DNA of 64,000 nucleotides, from positions 1-64,000 of the forward strand of contig NZ_BOPF01000024.1 of the NCBI RefSeq assembly GCF_016863615.1, given 5' to 3'. The notes beneath the pieces were generated by a model. The model searched no databases. It saw only the letters and a program-made list of their open reading frames with translations, and was not told the origin of the DNA. Shown here piece after piece: positions 41,012-49,099 of the stretch. A program made the translations under genes and the position numbers. The stretch is from Virgisporangium aliadipatigenens. GTDB lineage: Bacteria > Actinomycetota > Actinomycetes > Mycobacteriales > Micromonosporaceae. Numbering within the stretch: position 1 is the first letter of the stretch; every line of letters begins with the position of its first letter.

Positions 41012-41698
41012 ATGGCCCTGATCCTGCTGGTCGAGGACGACCGCATCATCACGGCGGCGCTGAGCCGTGCGCTGACCGACGCCGGTCACGTCGTGCGCAC
41101 GGCCGGTCAGGCGGTCGACGCGCTGCGCATCGTCACCGAGAACAAGCCGGACCTGGTGATCCTCGACCTCGGCCTGCCCGACATCGACGGCGCCGACGCG
41201 CTGCGGATGATCCGTTCGGTCTCCGACGTGCCGGTGATCGTCGCCACCGCGCGGCGCTCCGAGGTGGACATCATCTCGCTGTTGAACGCCGGCGCCGACG
41301 ACTACGTGACCAAGCCGTTCAGCGGGGGGCACATCCTGGCCCGCATCTCGGCGGTGCTGCGGCGGGGCCGTTCCGGCGGGGACGACGCCGTCCCGAACAT
41401 CACCGTCGGCGGCCTGGTGATCAATCCGCAACAGCGGCAGGCGACCCTCGAGGGCGAGCCGCTGCGCCTGACCCGGCGGGAGTTCGACGTTCTGGCGTAC
41501 CTTGCCGAACGGGCCGGAAAGGTCGTCAGCCGACGGGAGCTGATGACCCAGGTGTGGCAGCAGGCCCGCATCGGGGAGGAGCAGACCATCGACGTGCACA
41601 TCTCGTGGTTGCGCCGCAAGCTCGGCGAGACCGCGGCGCAGCCGCGCTACCTGCACACCGTTCGCGGGGTGGGCGTGATGATGGTCGAGCCGTCATGA
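41012..41698 (+). CDS. OmpR/PhoB-type response regulator
   Basis: A 228-residue regulator: receiver with acidic residues EDD (8-10), phospho-acceptor D52 (VILDLGLPD) and K102 region (YVTKPF), then an OmpR-type winged helix (LTRREFDVLAYLAERAGKVV, DVHISWLRRKLGE). It is linked to the kinase at 41778 through a 28-codon mini-ORF with double ATGA overlap. The ATG at 41012 lies 7 nt after a -10 box; upstream in-frame starts lie before that box. Confidence 0.92.
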   Translation: MALILLVEDDRIITAALSRALTDAGHVVRTAGQAVDALRIVTENKPDLVILDLGLPDIDGADALRMIRSVSDVPVIVATARRSEVDIISLLNAGADDYVTKPFSGGHILARISAVLRRGRSGGDDAVPNITVGGLVINPQQRQATLEGEPLRLTRREFDVLAYLAERAGKVVSRRELMTQVWQQARIGEEQTIDVHISWLRRKLGETAAQPRYLHTVRGVGVMMVEPS

Positions 41699-41781
41699 GC
41701 GGACGCTTGCGGGAGCTCATCGTGAAGCGCTGTGGTGTCGCGCCTCATGGCGCCGGTGAGCGAAGCGAGGCGGCGGCATGA
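41695..41781 (+). CDS. 28-residue translationally coupled mini-ORF, copy 2
   Basis: A 29-codon frame beginning MSGRLRELIV and ending GAGERSEAAA. It overlaps the regulator stop at its ATG and the kinase ATG at its TGA. It has exactly the length of the mini-ORF at 964-1050 and is clearly the same element at the DNA level (both contain GAGCGAAGCGAGGCGGCG). The two insertion points have nothing else in common. Confidence 0.5.
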   Translation: MSGRLRELIVKRCGVAPHGAGERSEAAA

Positions 41782-43043
41782 GGTGGATCCTGAATCGCCT
41801 GGCGCTGGCCATCACGTCGATGGTGGCGCTGGCGTTCCTCGTCCCGCTGGCCGTGCTGACCCGGCAGATCGCGCACGACCGGGCCGTCGACGAGGCCCGC
41901 CAGCAGGCCACCGGCATCGTCGCCGCGCTCGCCGTGGGCACCGATCCGGATCTGATCGAACGCGCCGTCGCGAGCACACCCGCCGGCGGCGAGGGCCGGC
42001 TGGCCGTTCACCTGCCGGGCAACACCGCCATCGGGAGCCCGCACGCCGCCCTGGAGGCCGTGGCCGCCGCCGCGCGCAGCCGCCGCCCGACCACCGTCGA
42101 GTACGCCGACGGGATCGCCTACCTGCAGCCGAGCGTGCTCGACGGCAACCGCACGGCGGTCATCGAGGTGTTCGTCGACAGCGACGACATGTACCGCGGC
42201 GTGTGGGTCGCCTGGTTCGCGCTCGCCGGGCTCGCGATCGTGCTCGTGCTCGGCTCGACCGCCGTCGCCGACCGGCTCGGCTGGAAGGTGGTGCGCGCCA
42301 CCCGCAGCCTCGCCGAGGTGACGCGGCAACTGGGCGACGGGGACCTGAGCGTGCGGGCCGCCCCGCGCGGGCCGAAGGAGTTACGCGAGGTCGCGCGGTC
42401 GTTCAACGACATGGCCGACAACATGACCCGCCTCGTCGACTCCGAACGCGAACTGGCCGCCGACCTGTCCCACCGCCTGCGCACGCCGCTGACCGCGCTG
42501 CGCCTGGACGCCGAGGCGATCCCGCCGGGTCCCGTCGCCGAACGGATGCGGCAGGCGTTCGACCTGTTGGACCAGGAACTCGAGGCCATCATCACCGGGG
42601 CCCGGGTCAGCATCACCAAACGCACCGCGCAGACCACGGATCTCGTGGAGGTGCTGGCCGACCGGTTGGCGTTCTGGTCGGTGCTCGCCGAGGACCAGCA
42701 GCGGCCCAACACGGTCGTCGGCGGCGAGTACCCCGTCCCGGTGAACGTCGCGCGCGGCGAACTGATCCTCGCCATCGACGCCTTGCTGGGCAACGTCTTC
42801 GCGCACACCCCCGAGGGAACGGCCTTCCGGGTCACCGTTTCCGACGTCGGGCTGGTCGTCGACGACGCGGGACCCGGGATCCCCGATCCGGAGAAGGCCG
42901 TCCAGCGCGGGCACAGCGGTGCCGGTTCGACCGGACTGGGACTGGACATCGCGCAGCGCATCGCGATCGCGGCCGGCGGTCGGCTCTCCATCACCCGGGG
43001 ACCGATGGGCGGGGCGCAGGTGGCCATGCTTCTCGATCGATAG
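41778..43043 (+). CDS. Sensor histidine kinase (HAMP/HisKA type)
   Basis: A 421-residue kinase: membrane segment (about 8-30), extracellular sensor (31-148), second membrane segment (about 149-170), HAMP, HisKA with H232 (DLSHRLRTPLTAL) and HATPase with NVFAHTPEG, DDAGPGIP and GSTGLGLDIA. The cognate regulator is upstream. It lies 57 nt before a secreted LPMO gene, so control of polysaccharide degradation or of cell-envelope stress is possible. Confidence 0.92.
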   Translation: MRWILNRLALAITSMVALAFLVPLAVLTRQIAHDRAVDEARQQATGIVAALAVGTDPDLIERAVASTPAGGEGRLAVHLPGNTAIGSPHAALEAVAAAARSRRPTTVEYADGIAYLQPSVLDGNRTAVIEVFVDSDDMYRGVWVAWFALAGLAIVLVLGSTAVADRLGWKVVRATRSLAEVTRQLGDGDLSVRAAPRGPKELREVARSFNDMADNMTRLVDSERELAADLSHRLRTPLTALRLDAEAIPPGPVAERMRQAFDLLDQELEAIITGARVSITKRTAQTTDLVEVLADRLAFWSVLAEDQQRPNTVVGGEYPVPVNVARGELILAIDALLGNVFAHTPEGTAFRVTVSDVGLVVDDAGPGIPDPEKAVQRGHSGAGSTGLGLDIAQRIAIAAGGRLSITRGPMGGAQVAMLLDR

Positions 43044-43087
43044 CTACGTTTCGGATCACGTTAAGGTCCCTTTACGGTGGACGTTCC

Positions 43088-43093
43088 TAACGT
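43088..43093 (+). promoter_or_regulatory. -10 box, leaderless start of LPMO gene
   Basis: TAACGT ends 7 nt before the ATG at 43101. Confidence 0.4.
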
Positions 43094-43100
43094 TCTGTCC

Positions 43101-43919
43101 ATGCGTAAGGTCCTTGTTTATCCACTGGCGATCGCCACCGCCACAGCCGCCGGGTTGTTCGCGACCGCCTCTGCCGCCTCCGCCCACGGTTACGTTTCCG
43201 CGCCGCCGAGCCGCCAGGCTCAGTGCGCGCAGCGGTCCGTTGCCGACTGCGGCTCCATCACCTTCGAGCCGCAGAGCGTCGAGGCCGAGAAGGGGTCCAC
43301 CAAGTGCAGCGGCGGCAAGGAACAGTGGAAGGTCCTGGACGACAACAGCCGCCCCTGGGCGGTCCGTTCGGTCGGGACGACGGTGCCGTTCACGTGGACG
43401 TTCACGGCCCGGCACCGGACTCTCAACTGGGAGTACTTCGTCGACGGCCAGAAGGTCACCACCGTCAGCGGTAACAACGCCCAGCCGGAGGCCGTGGTCA
43501 CGCACAACGTGGACCTGAGCAAGTTCAAGGGGAAGAAGACCGTCCTCGCGGTCTGGAACATCGGCGACACGCCCATGGCGTTCTACAGCTGCGTCGACCT
43601 GAACATCGGCGGGGGCAGCAGCGGCGGTGGCGACACCAACCCGCCGCCGGCACCGAGCCCGTCCGCCTCGAAGCCGCCCACGGGCGGCGGCGGCAACACC
43701 TCGCCGAAGCCCCCGACCGGTGGCGGCACGACCACGCAGGCACCCCCGCCGCCCGGTGGCGGTGGCGGCGCGGCCGGCGAGTGGGCGCCGAACGTCGCCT
43801 ACAAGACCGGCGACACGGTGACCTACCAGGGCAAGAAGTACCAGTGCCGGCAGGGCCACACGTCGCTGTCGAGCTGGGAACCGTCGATCTTCACGCTCGC
43901 GCTGTGGCTGCCGGTCTGA
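43101..43919 (+). CDS. Lytic polysaccharide monooxygenase (AA10) with CBM5/12
   Basis: A 272-residue secreted enzyme. The signal peptide (1-28, ASAASA) leaves H29 as the mature N-terminus; with H105 it forms the copper-binding His brace, and AFYSC near 165 provides the axial aromatic residue. The catalytic domain runs to about 180, then a Gly/Pro/Thr-rich linker and a C-terminal chitin/cellulose-binding module (WAPNVAYKTGDTVTYQGKKY). It should cleave crystalline chitin or cellulose oxidatively. It ends one base into the DUF305 start. Confidence 0.93.
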   Translation: MRKVLVYPLAIATATAAGLFATASAASAHGYVSAPPSRQAQCAQRSVADCGSITFEPQSVEAEKGSTKCSGGKEQWKVLDDNSRPWAVRSVGTTVPFTWTFTARHRTLNWEYFVDGQKVTTVSGNNAQPEAVVTHNVDLSKFKGKKTVLAVWNIGDTPMAFYSCVDLNIGGGSSGGGDTNPPPAPSPSASKPPTGGGGNTSPKPPTGGGTTTQAPPPPGGGGGAAGEWAPNVAYKTGDTVTYQGKKYQCRQGHTSLSSWEPSIFTLALWLPV

Positions 43920-44521
43920 TGAAGCTGCGTAGCCTCCTGACGGTCGCCCTCGCGGCGGTCCTCCTGGCCGGGTGCGGCGACGCGCCGAAGACGCCCGCGC
44001 CGAACGGGACGGACGCCAAGGAGGGCACCGGGATCGCCATTCCGGCCGCCGCGACGGTGCACAACGGCACCGACGTGATGTTCCTCCAGATGATGATCAC
44101 GCACCACGGTCAGGGCCTGGAGATGACGAAGCTGGCCGCGCAGAAGGCGACCCGTCCCGAGATCAAGCAGCTCGCGGCGGCGATCGACCTGACGCAGTCC
44201 GAGGAAATCAAGATCATGAGTGCCTGGTTGAAGGGCTGGAACGAGGGGACCGCGGTCAGCCACGACATGTCGGCCCACACGGACCACGGCGGCCTGCCGG
44301 CCACCGGCCCGGAGGAGATCGCGGCGCTCGGCAAGGCGTCCGGCGCCGACTTCGACCGGACCTTCCTCGCGCTGATGAGCGGTCACCAGGGCGCGGCGGC
44401 CGAGCTGACGAACCTCGTCAGCACCGGCGGCCAGAACCCGGAGACCAAGGAACTCGCGCGACGCATCAAGGAATCCCGCCAGGCGCAGGTCGCTCAGATG
44501 ATCTCGCTGATGAACGGCTGA
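43919..44521 (+). CDS. DUF305 lipoprotein
   Basis: A 200-residue lipoprotein with lipobox C19 (LLAGC) and two DUF305 halves with the conserved FLQMMITHHGQGLEMTKL and FLALMSGHQGAAAELTNL. DUF305 proteins have a ferritin-like four-helix fold with Met/His-rich surfaces and are often linked to copper handling. The start overlaps the LPMO stop (TGATG). Coupling to a copper enzyme suggests it may supply or buffer copper outside the cell; this is inference. Confidence 0.88.
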   Translation: MKLRSLLTVALAAVLLAGCGDAPKTPAPNGTDAKEGTGIAIPAAATVHNGTDVMFLQMMITHHGQGLEMTKLAAQKATRPEIKQLAAAIDLTQSEEIKIMSAWLKGWNEGTAVSHDMSAHTDHGGLPATGPEEIAALGKASGADFDRTFLALMSGHQGAAAELTNLVSTGGQNPETKELARRIKESRQAQVAQMISLMNG

Positions 44522-44549
44522 CCCGCGGGACGCACGGGGGAATGAGACG

Positions 44550-44585
44550 CGGAACGCCCGGCCAGGGAGGTGGTCGGGCGTTCCG
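44550..44585. terminator. Strong hairpin between convergent genes
   Basis: CGGAACGCCCGGCC (44550-44563) pairs with GGTCGGGCGTTCCG (44572-44585), with one mismatch, around an 8-nt loop. It lies between the DUF305 stop and the end of yciO. Confidence 0.75.
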
Positions 44586-44594
44586 TCCTTCGCG

Positions 44595-45215
44595 CTACTC
44601 GAACGGCGTCGGGTCGCCGGCGCCGACGCGCACGATCTCGATCTCGTCGCCGCTGAGGTCGATGACGGTCGTCGGCTCGGTGCCGCACTCGCCGGAGTCC
44701 ACGACGGCGTCGACCTGGTGGTCGAGCAGTTCCTTGATCTCCCAGCCCTGCGTCATCGGCTCCTCCTGACCCGGCAGGATCAGCGTGCTCGACAGCAGCG
44801 GCTCACCGAGCTCGGCCAGCAGGGCCCGGGTCACCGGGTGGTCCGGGATGCGCACCCCGAGGGTCTGCTTACGCGGGTGCAGCAGCCGGCGCGGCACCTC
44901 CCGCGTCGCCGGCAGGATGAACGTGTACTGCCCCGGCGTCGACGCCTTGACCAGCCGGAAGACCGCGTTGCTGAGCTTCACGAACTGGCCCAGCTGCGCG
45001 AAGTCGCGGCACACCAGCGTGAAGTGGTGCTTGTCGTCGAGCTTGCGGATGTCCCGGATCCGCTCGAGGCCGTCGCGGTTGCCGATGAGGCAGCCGAGCG
45101 CGAAGCAGGAGTCGGTGGGGTAGACGATCAGGCCGTTGTCCCGCAGCAGCTCGGTCACCTGCCGGATCGCGCGCGGTTGCGGATTTTCCGGGTGAACGTC
45201 GAAGTACCTGGCCAC
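44595..45215 (-). CDS. yciO: YciO-type Sua5/YrdC family protein
   Basis: A 206-residue YrdC-fold protein. It follows E. coli YciO closely: YFDVHPENPQPRAIRQ, GLIVYPTDSCFALGCLIGN, LDDKHHFTLVCRDFAQL, PGQYTFILPATREVPRRLL and PTTVIDLSGDEIEIVRVGAG. The family is related to L-threonylcarbamoyladenylate synthase (t6A tRNA modification), but YciO itself may differ in function. It starts at GTG 45215, 5 nt after the ankyrin gene stop, so it is the second gene of that operon. Confidence 0.9.
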   Translation of the reverse strand: MARYFDVHPENPQPRAIRQVTELLRDNGLIVYPTDSCFALGCLIGNRDGLERIRDIRKLDDKHHFTLVCRDFAQLGQFVKLSNAVFRLVKASTPGQYTFILPATREVPRRLLHPRKQTLGVRIPDHPVTRALLAELGEPLLSSTLILPGQEEPMTQGWEIKELLDHQVDAVVDSGECGTEPTTVIDLSGDEIEIVRVGAGDPTPFE

Positions 45216-45220
45216 GTGGT

Positions 45221-46417
45221 TCAGCGTATACGGCGGGTGATCAGTTCCCGGATCGCATCGCCGCGCGGACGGCCGCCGGCCAGGTCCCACGCGCTGCGGC
45301 CGTGCCCGTCGCGGCGGTGCGGGTCGGCGCCGGCGTCCAGCAGGACCTCGACCATCTCGGGAACGCCGCGCGAGGCCGCGTGCATCAACGGCGTCACGCC
45401 GCCCTCGTCGGCCGCGTCGACGTCCGCCCCGGCGGTGACCAGCCGGTGCACCATGGCGGTGCTGCCGGTGACGCAGGCCGAGACGAGCGGCGTGCCGCGC
45501 AGCGGATCGGCGCCGGCCGCGAGGAGCAGGGCGAGGATCTCGTCGAGGCCGCCGCGCACCGACAGTTCCAGCACGCCGCGGCCGTCGCTGACGGTGGCGT
45601 TCGGGTCGGCGCCGTGTGCGAGCAGCAGGCGCACCAGCGCGGGACGGCCGGACGAGGCGGCCTTGCCGAGCGGGGTGCCGCCGTGCGTGTCCGGGTCGTC
45701 GACCGGGGCGCCGCGGCGCAGCAGTTCCTCGGCCACACGCTCATCGCCGTTGACCGCGGCCCACCACAGTGCGCTCTGCGAACCGGGCGTGCGGCGGGCG
45801 TCCGGGTCGGCGCCGGCCGCCAGCAACGCCAGCGCCACGTCGGAACGGTGGTGCATGAGGGCCAGCACCAGCAGCGGGTCGCCCGCGCCGGTGATCTGCC
45901 GGGGATCGGCGCCGTCGTCCAGGAAACGGCGCACGGCGTCGAGGTCGCCGGCCTCCACGGCCTCCTCGATGTTCTCGTGGCGGGCGTGCGTGGGCACGTG
46001 CTGGCTCGCGGGCGGGGGAGCGGCGTCGCGGGTCAGGCCTAATCGCTCGAGCGTCTCGTCGACCGTTCGGCGCAGGTGCGCGCGGTCGGCGTAGAGGCGG
46101 CCGCGGCCGTCGGCGTGCTCCACGTACAGGTGGGCGAGCGCGTCCGCCTGGATCTGTTCGGTCCAGTCGTCGAACCACGTCTCCGTGTACGGGGCACGCA
46201 GGATGTCGCGCAGCATGTTCTCCATCGACGGGTCGTGGTGGTCGATGACGAGCTGCACGCAGGCCACCCGCGCCGGCCAGTCCGCCAGCGTCGCGTAGTA
46301 CGCCACCAGCGCGGGAACGTCCGCGGGGGCGACCCCGGCCCGTTCGTACTCGATCGCCTGCCCGTCGGCCTCGGCGATCAACGGGGCCAGGTGGGCCAGA
46401 TGGTGCGGCAGACTCAT
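45221..46417 (-). CDS. Ankyrin repeat protein
   Basis: A 398-residue soluble protein. Residues 1-150 form an unassigned helical domain; 150-398 hold about seven ankyrin repeats (GDLDAVRRFLDDGADP, DVALALLAAGADPDA, RPALVRLLLAHGADPNA, VPEMVEVLLDAGADPHR). Such proteins bind other proteins; partners are unknown. TACTGT ends 7 nt upstream of ATG 46417 and there is no ribosome binding site, so it is probably leaderless. Followed by yciO. Confidence 0.9.
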   Translation of the reverse strand: MSLPHHLAHLAPLIAEADGQAIEYERAGVAPADVPALVAYYATLADWPARVACVQLVIDHHDPSMENMLRDILRAPYTETWFDDWTEQIQADALAHLYVEHADGRGRLYADRAHLRRTVDETLERLGLTRDAAPPPASQHVPTHARHENIEEAVEAGDLDAVRRFLDDGADPRQITGAGDPLLVLALMHHRSDVALALLAAGADPDARRTPGSQSALWWAAVNGDERVAEELLRRGAPVDDPDTHGGTPLGKAASSGRPALVRLLLAHGADPNATVSDGRGVLELSVRGGLDEILALLLAAGADPLRGTPLVSACVTGSTAMVHRLVTAGADVDAADEGGVTPLMHAASRGVPEMVEVLLDAGADPHRRDGHGRSAWDLAGGRPRGDAIRELITRRIR

Positions 46418-46424
46418 GTCGCGC

Positions 46425-46430
46425 ACAGTA
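46425..46430 (-). promoter_or_regulatory. -10 box, leaderless start of ankyrin gene
   Basis: TACTGT on the minus strand ends 7 nt before the ATG at 46417. Confidence 0.4.
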
Positions 46431-46487
46431 GATCCACGGGCGTCTGTCGTACCTGCCCGAACGGGCAGTTCCGCTCGCGGGACACCC

Positions 46488-46563
46488 CGCCGATCTTGCA
46501 GTTGTGGTGCCCGGGTTACCCACCGGGGCGGCATTCGTCGCAGCCACAACTGCAAGATCGGCG
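46488..46563. terminator. Hairpin repeat of the GATCTTGCA..GTGG family, copy 2
   Basis: CGCCGATCTTGCAGTTGTGG (46488-46507) pairs perfectly with CCACAACTGCAAGATCGGCG (46544-46563) over 20 bp, with a GC-rich inner loop. It lies 10 nt after the metalloprotease stop and upstream of the ankyrin gene. Confidence 0.65.
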
Positions 46564-46572
46564 AGAGCGGGG

Positions 46573-48888
46573 CTACCCGACCGTCAGGGCCGTGTCGTCG
46601 AGCACGAAGCTGGTCTGCCGCGCGTTGGCGTTCTCCGTCGCGGTGAAGCGGAGTGTGACGCTCTGGCCGGCCCAGGGTTTCATGTCGAGCGTGTGCTGGG
46701 TGTAACCGGCGACCCTGTTGACGTTCGAGTGGGTCGCGAGCGTGACCAGCACCGTGCCGTCCGCCGACACCACCTCCACCTTCAGGGTGTCCCGCGCCGG
46801 AGCGGACGCCGGCTCGCCCGTGTCGATGTGCAGCCAGTACGACAGCGTGTAGGAGGCGCAGCCGGTCGGCAGGCTCACCGGCTGGGCGAGCGTGTCCGTG
46901 CCCGCCGCGCCGTAGCCGCGCAGCCACGCGAACCGGGTGCCGCTGTGCGCCGTCTGGCCCGGGTACGCGCCGATGATGCCGCCGTTGGACGTCACCCACG
47001 GGGTGCTGCCCGTCTCGAAGCCGGGGTTGCCGAGGTGCTGACCCGGGCCGGGGCAACCCGTTCCGCCGGTGATCGTCAGCACCAGCGACCCGCTGCGCAC
47101 CAGCCCGGTCGAACCGGTGCCGTACACCGTGATCGTGTAGGTGCCGGAGGCGACGTTCGTCTGGGTGGCGATGCTGACCGTCGCCGAGCCGCCCGCGCTA
47201 ACGAACGCCGGGTCGATCGTGGCCGAGGTGCCGGCCGGCAGACCCTCGGTGGAGAACGTCACCGTCTGCGGGGAGCCGTTCGACACCGCCGTCGACACCG
47301 TGGCCGTCACCGTCGAACCCGCCCGCACGGTGGCCGTGCGCGGGGTCAGCGCCAGCGTGAAGTCGTTGGCCGGCGGGGCGACACAGGTGGGCTCACCGGT
47401 CTGCGGCGGCACGCTCACGGCGTTCCACGAGGACTTGACCGTGTCGAAGACGGTGCAGGAGTTGGGGAACAGCGCCTTCGTCGCCGTCAACGTCGCCACC
47501 CGCACCTTGGCGTAGTCCCACGTGGACGTCTTCTGCAGCATGGCGTTGTAGTACACCTTCGCGGCCGTCTGGATGCCGACGCCGGTGACCGACGCCGGGC
47601 CGCCCGCGCAGATCGGGCTCGCCGGGCCGCCGACCGGATCGCTGCCCTGCGACAGCAGGTAGAACCAGTGGTTCAGCGGCCCCGCGACGGCGTGCACGTC
47701 GTTCGTCGGCCAGTTGCTGGTCCAGCAGTCCGGGTGTCCCCGCAGCGACGGCCTGTACATGTAGCGGATCGGGCCGGCGCCCACGAGGTTGACCTCCTCG
47801 CCGACCTCGAAGTCCGGCGGGTCGTTCGGGTTGTTGGCGTAGAACTCCGTCATCGCGCCGAAGAGGTCGCCGGTGCCCTCGTTGATGCCGCCGTTCTCCA
47901 GTGTGCCGCCGGAGCCGCCGGGCGTGTTGTCGAAGATGGCGTGGCCGTACTCGTGCGCCACCACGTCGATCGGCGTCACCTGGCGCTGGTTGTCCGCCGA
48001 GTGGCCGAACTCGGTGTGGTCGCCCCACCAGTAGGCGTTCACGTCCGGCATGCCGACCCGGGCCGGGAACGAGCCGCCCTGCCCGTCGACGCCGTCGCGG
48101 TCCAGCCAGGCGCCGAGCATGTCCCATTCCTGCTCCATGGCGTACAGCACGTCGACGCAGGCGGTCTCCAGGTCGGTACCGGTGCCGTTGCCCCACGTGT
48201 CGTCGGGACCGGTGTACGTCTGGCCGTTCATGCCGCCGCAGCGCACACCCGGCTTGGTGGGGTCCGCCATCGAGAAGCTGCCGCCGGAACCGGTCGTGGG
48301 GAACGTGACCGCGCCGTTGTAGTAGCCGCTGCCGGTGCCGGCGCGCACGCCCTCCTTGGCACCGGCGACCGCGCCGGTGCGCGCGTCGACGTAGACGTGC
48401 CGCAGGCTCGGGGCGCCCTCGTCGGTCCTGCCGGCGACGACGGTGTCCCACACCAGGGTCGGGGTGCCCCAGGCGAGAACGGCCAACGACGGCCGGCCCG
48501 ATCCGCCGACCGCCGCTTTGGCCGCCTCGGCCCCGATCGTCGGCGTCGGCTGAACGTCCACAGTGGACGACTGCGCGGTCACGGCCGTCACGACGCCGCC
48601 CTTGGCGTCGAGCATCACCACCGCGTCGCCGCCGACGACGGGCAGGCCCCGGTGGGTGCGTTCGTAGGAGACGTAGCGCAGGCCGTCGGTCCCGTCGTGG
48701 ACACCGGTGCGGATCAGGGAGTCGTAGGGGCTCTTGTGGAGCGCGGACGGGTTGGCCGAGACAAAGGAGTCCGCCGCGTCCGTTGTCGGGGGCGCGGCGG
48801 CTGCCGGGGTTGTCGCGGTCATCGCCGCGAGTGATCCGGCGACCAGCGATGCGGATAGCGATGCGGCCAGCGCGCGGGAACGTCTCAT
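46573..48888 (-). CDS. Secreted M4 (thermolysin/bacillolysin-type) metalloprotease
   Basis: A 771-residue preproenzyme: signal peptide (1-32, ending AAAA), FTP/PepSY propeptide (about 35-180), catalytic domain (about 185-545) with the zinc motif HEYGH (312-316) and third ligand E337 (GGINEGTG), an Ig-like domain (about 560-660) and a C-terminal beta-sandwich domain starting CPGPGQHLGNPGFETGS. Exported as a zymogen and activated by propeptide removal. TACGGT ends 6 nt before ATG 48888; the longer open frame to 49044 is rejected. Confidence 0.92.
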   Translation of the reverse strand: MRRSRALAASLSASLVAGSLAAMTATTPAAAAPPTTDAADSFVSANPSALHKSPYDSLIRTGVHDGTDGLRYVSYERTHRGLPVVGGDAVVMLDAKGGVVTAVTAQSSTVDVQPTPTIGAEAAKAAVGGSGRPSLAVLAWGTPTLVWDTVVAGRTDEGAPSLRHVYVDARTGAVAGAKEGVRAGTGSGYYNGAVTFPTTGSGGSFSMADPTKPGVRCGGMNGQTYTGPDDTWGNGTGTDLETACVDVLYAMEQEWDMLGAWLDRDGVDGQGGSFPARVGMPDVNAYWWGDHTEFGHSADNQRQVTPIDVVAHEYGHAIFDNTPGGSGGTLENGGINEGTGDLFGAMTEFYANNPNDPPDFEVGEEVNLVGAGPIRYMYRPSLRGHPDCWTSNWPTNDVHAVAGPLNHWFYLLSQGSDPVGGPASPICAGGPASVTGVGIQTAAKVYYNAMLQKTSTWDYAKVRVATLTATKALFPNSCTVFDTVKSSWNAVSVPPQTGEPTCVAPPANDFTLALTPRTATVRAGSTVTATVSTAVSNGSPQTVTFSTEGLPAGTSATIDPAFVSAGGSATVSIATQTNVASGTYTITVYGTGSTGLVRSGSLVLTITGGTGCPGPGQHLGNPGFETGSTPWVTSNGGIIGAYPGQTAHSGTRFAWLRGYGAAGTDTLAQPVSLPTGCASYTLSYWLHIDTGEPASAPARDTLKVEVVSADGTVLVTLATHSNVNRVAGYTQHTLDMKPWAGQSVTLRFTATENANARQTSFVLDDTALTVG
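48556..48568. repeat. Iterated palindrome GTCCACAGTGGAC
   Basis: Exact copy of GTCCACWGTGGAC, inside the metalloprotease gene. Confidence 0.6.
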
Positions 48889-48894
48889 GCGCAG

Positions 48895-48900
48895 ACCGTA
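48895..48900 (-). promoter_or_regulatory. -10 box, leaderless start of metalloprotease gene
   Basis: TACGGT on the minus strand ends 6 nt before the ATG at 48888. Confidence 0.4.
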
Positions 48901-49099
48901 TGGAAGATGATGGATCTTTAGGAAGCGGGTTAACCCTTGTCTACCGCCACCAGATACTCGGTTACTGCCATACGAAAAGGGACGCACCGTGAGCACCACC
49001 GCGCCGCCGAGCAGGTCCACCAGGAACGCCGGCACCGCGATCAACCTGCGTCACGCCCCGGCACGATATCCGACCCGGTCCAACCGCGAACGGCGCGGA

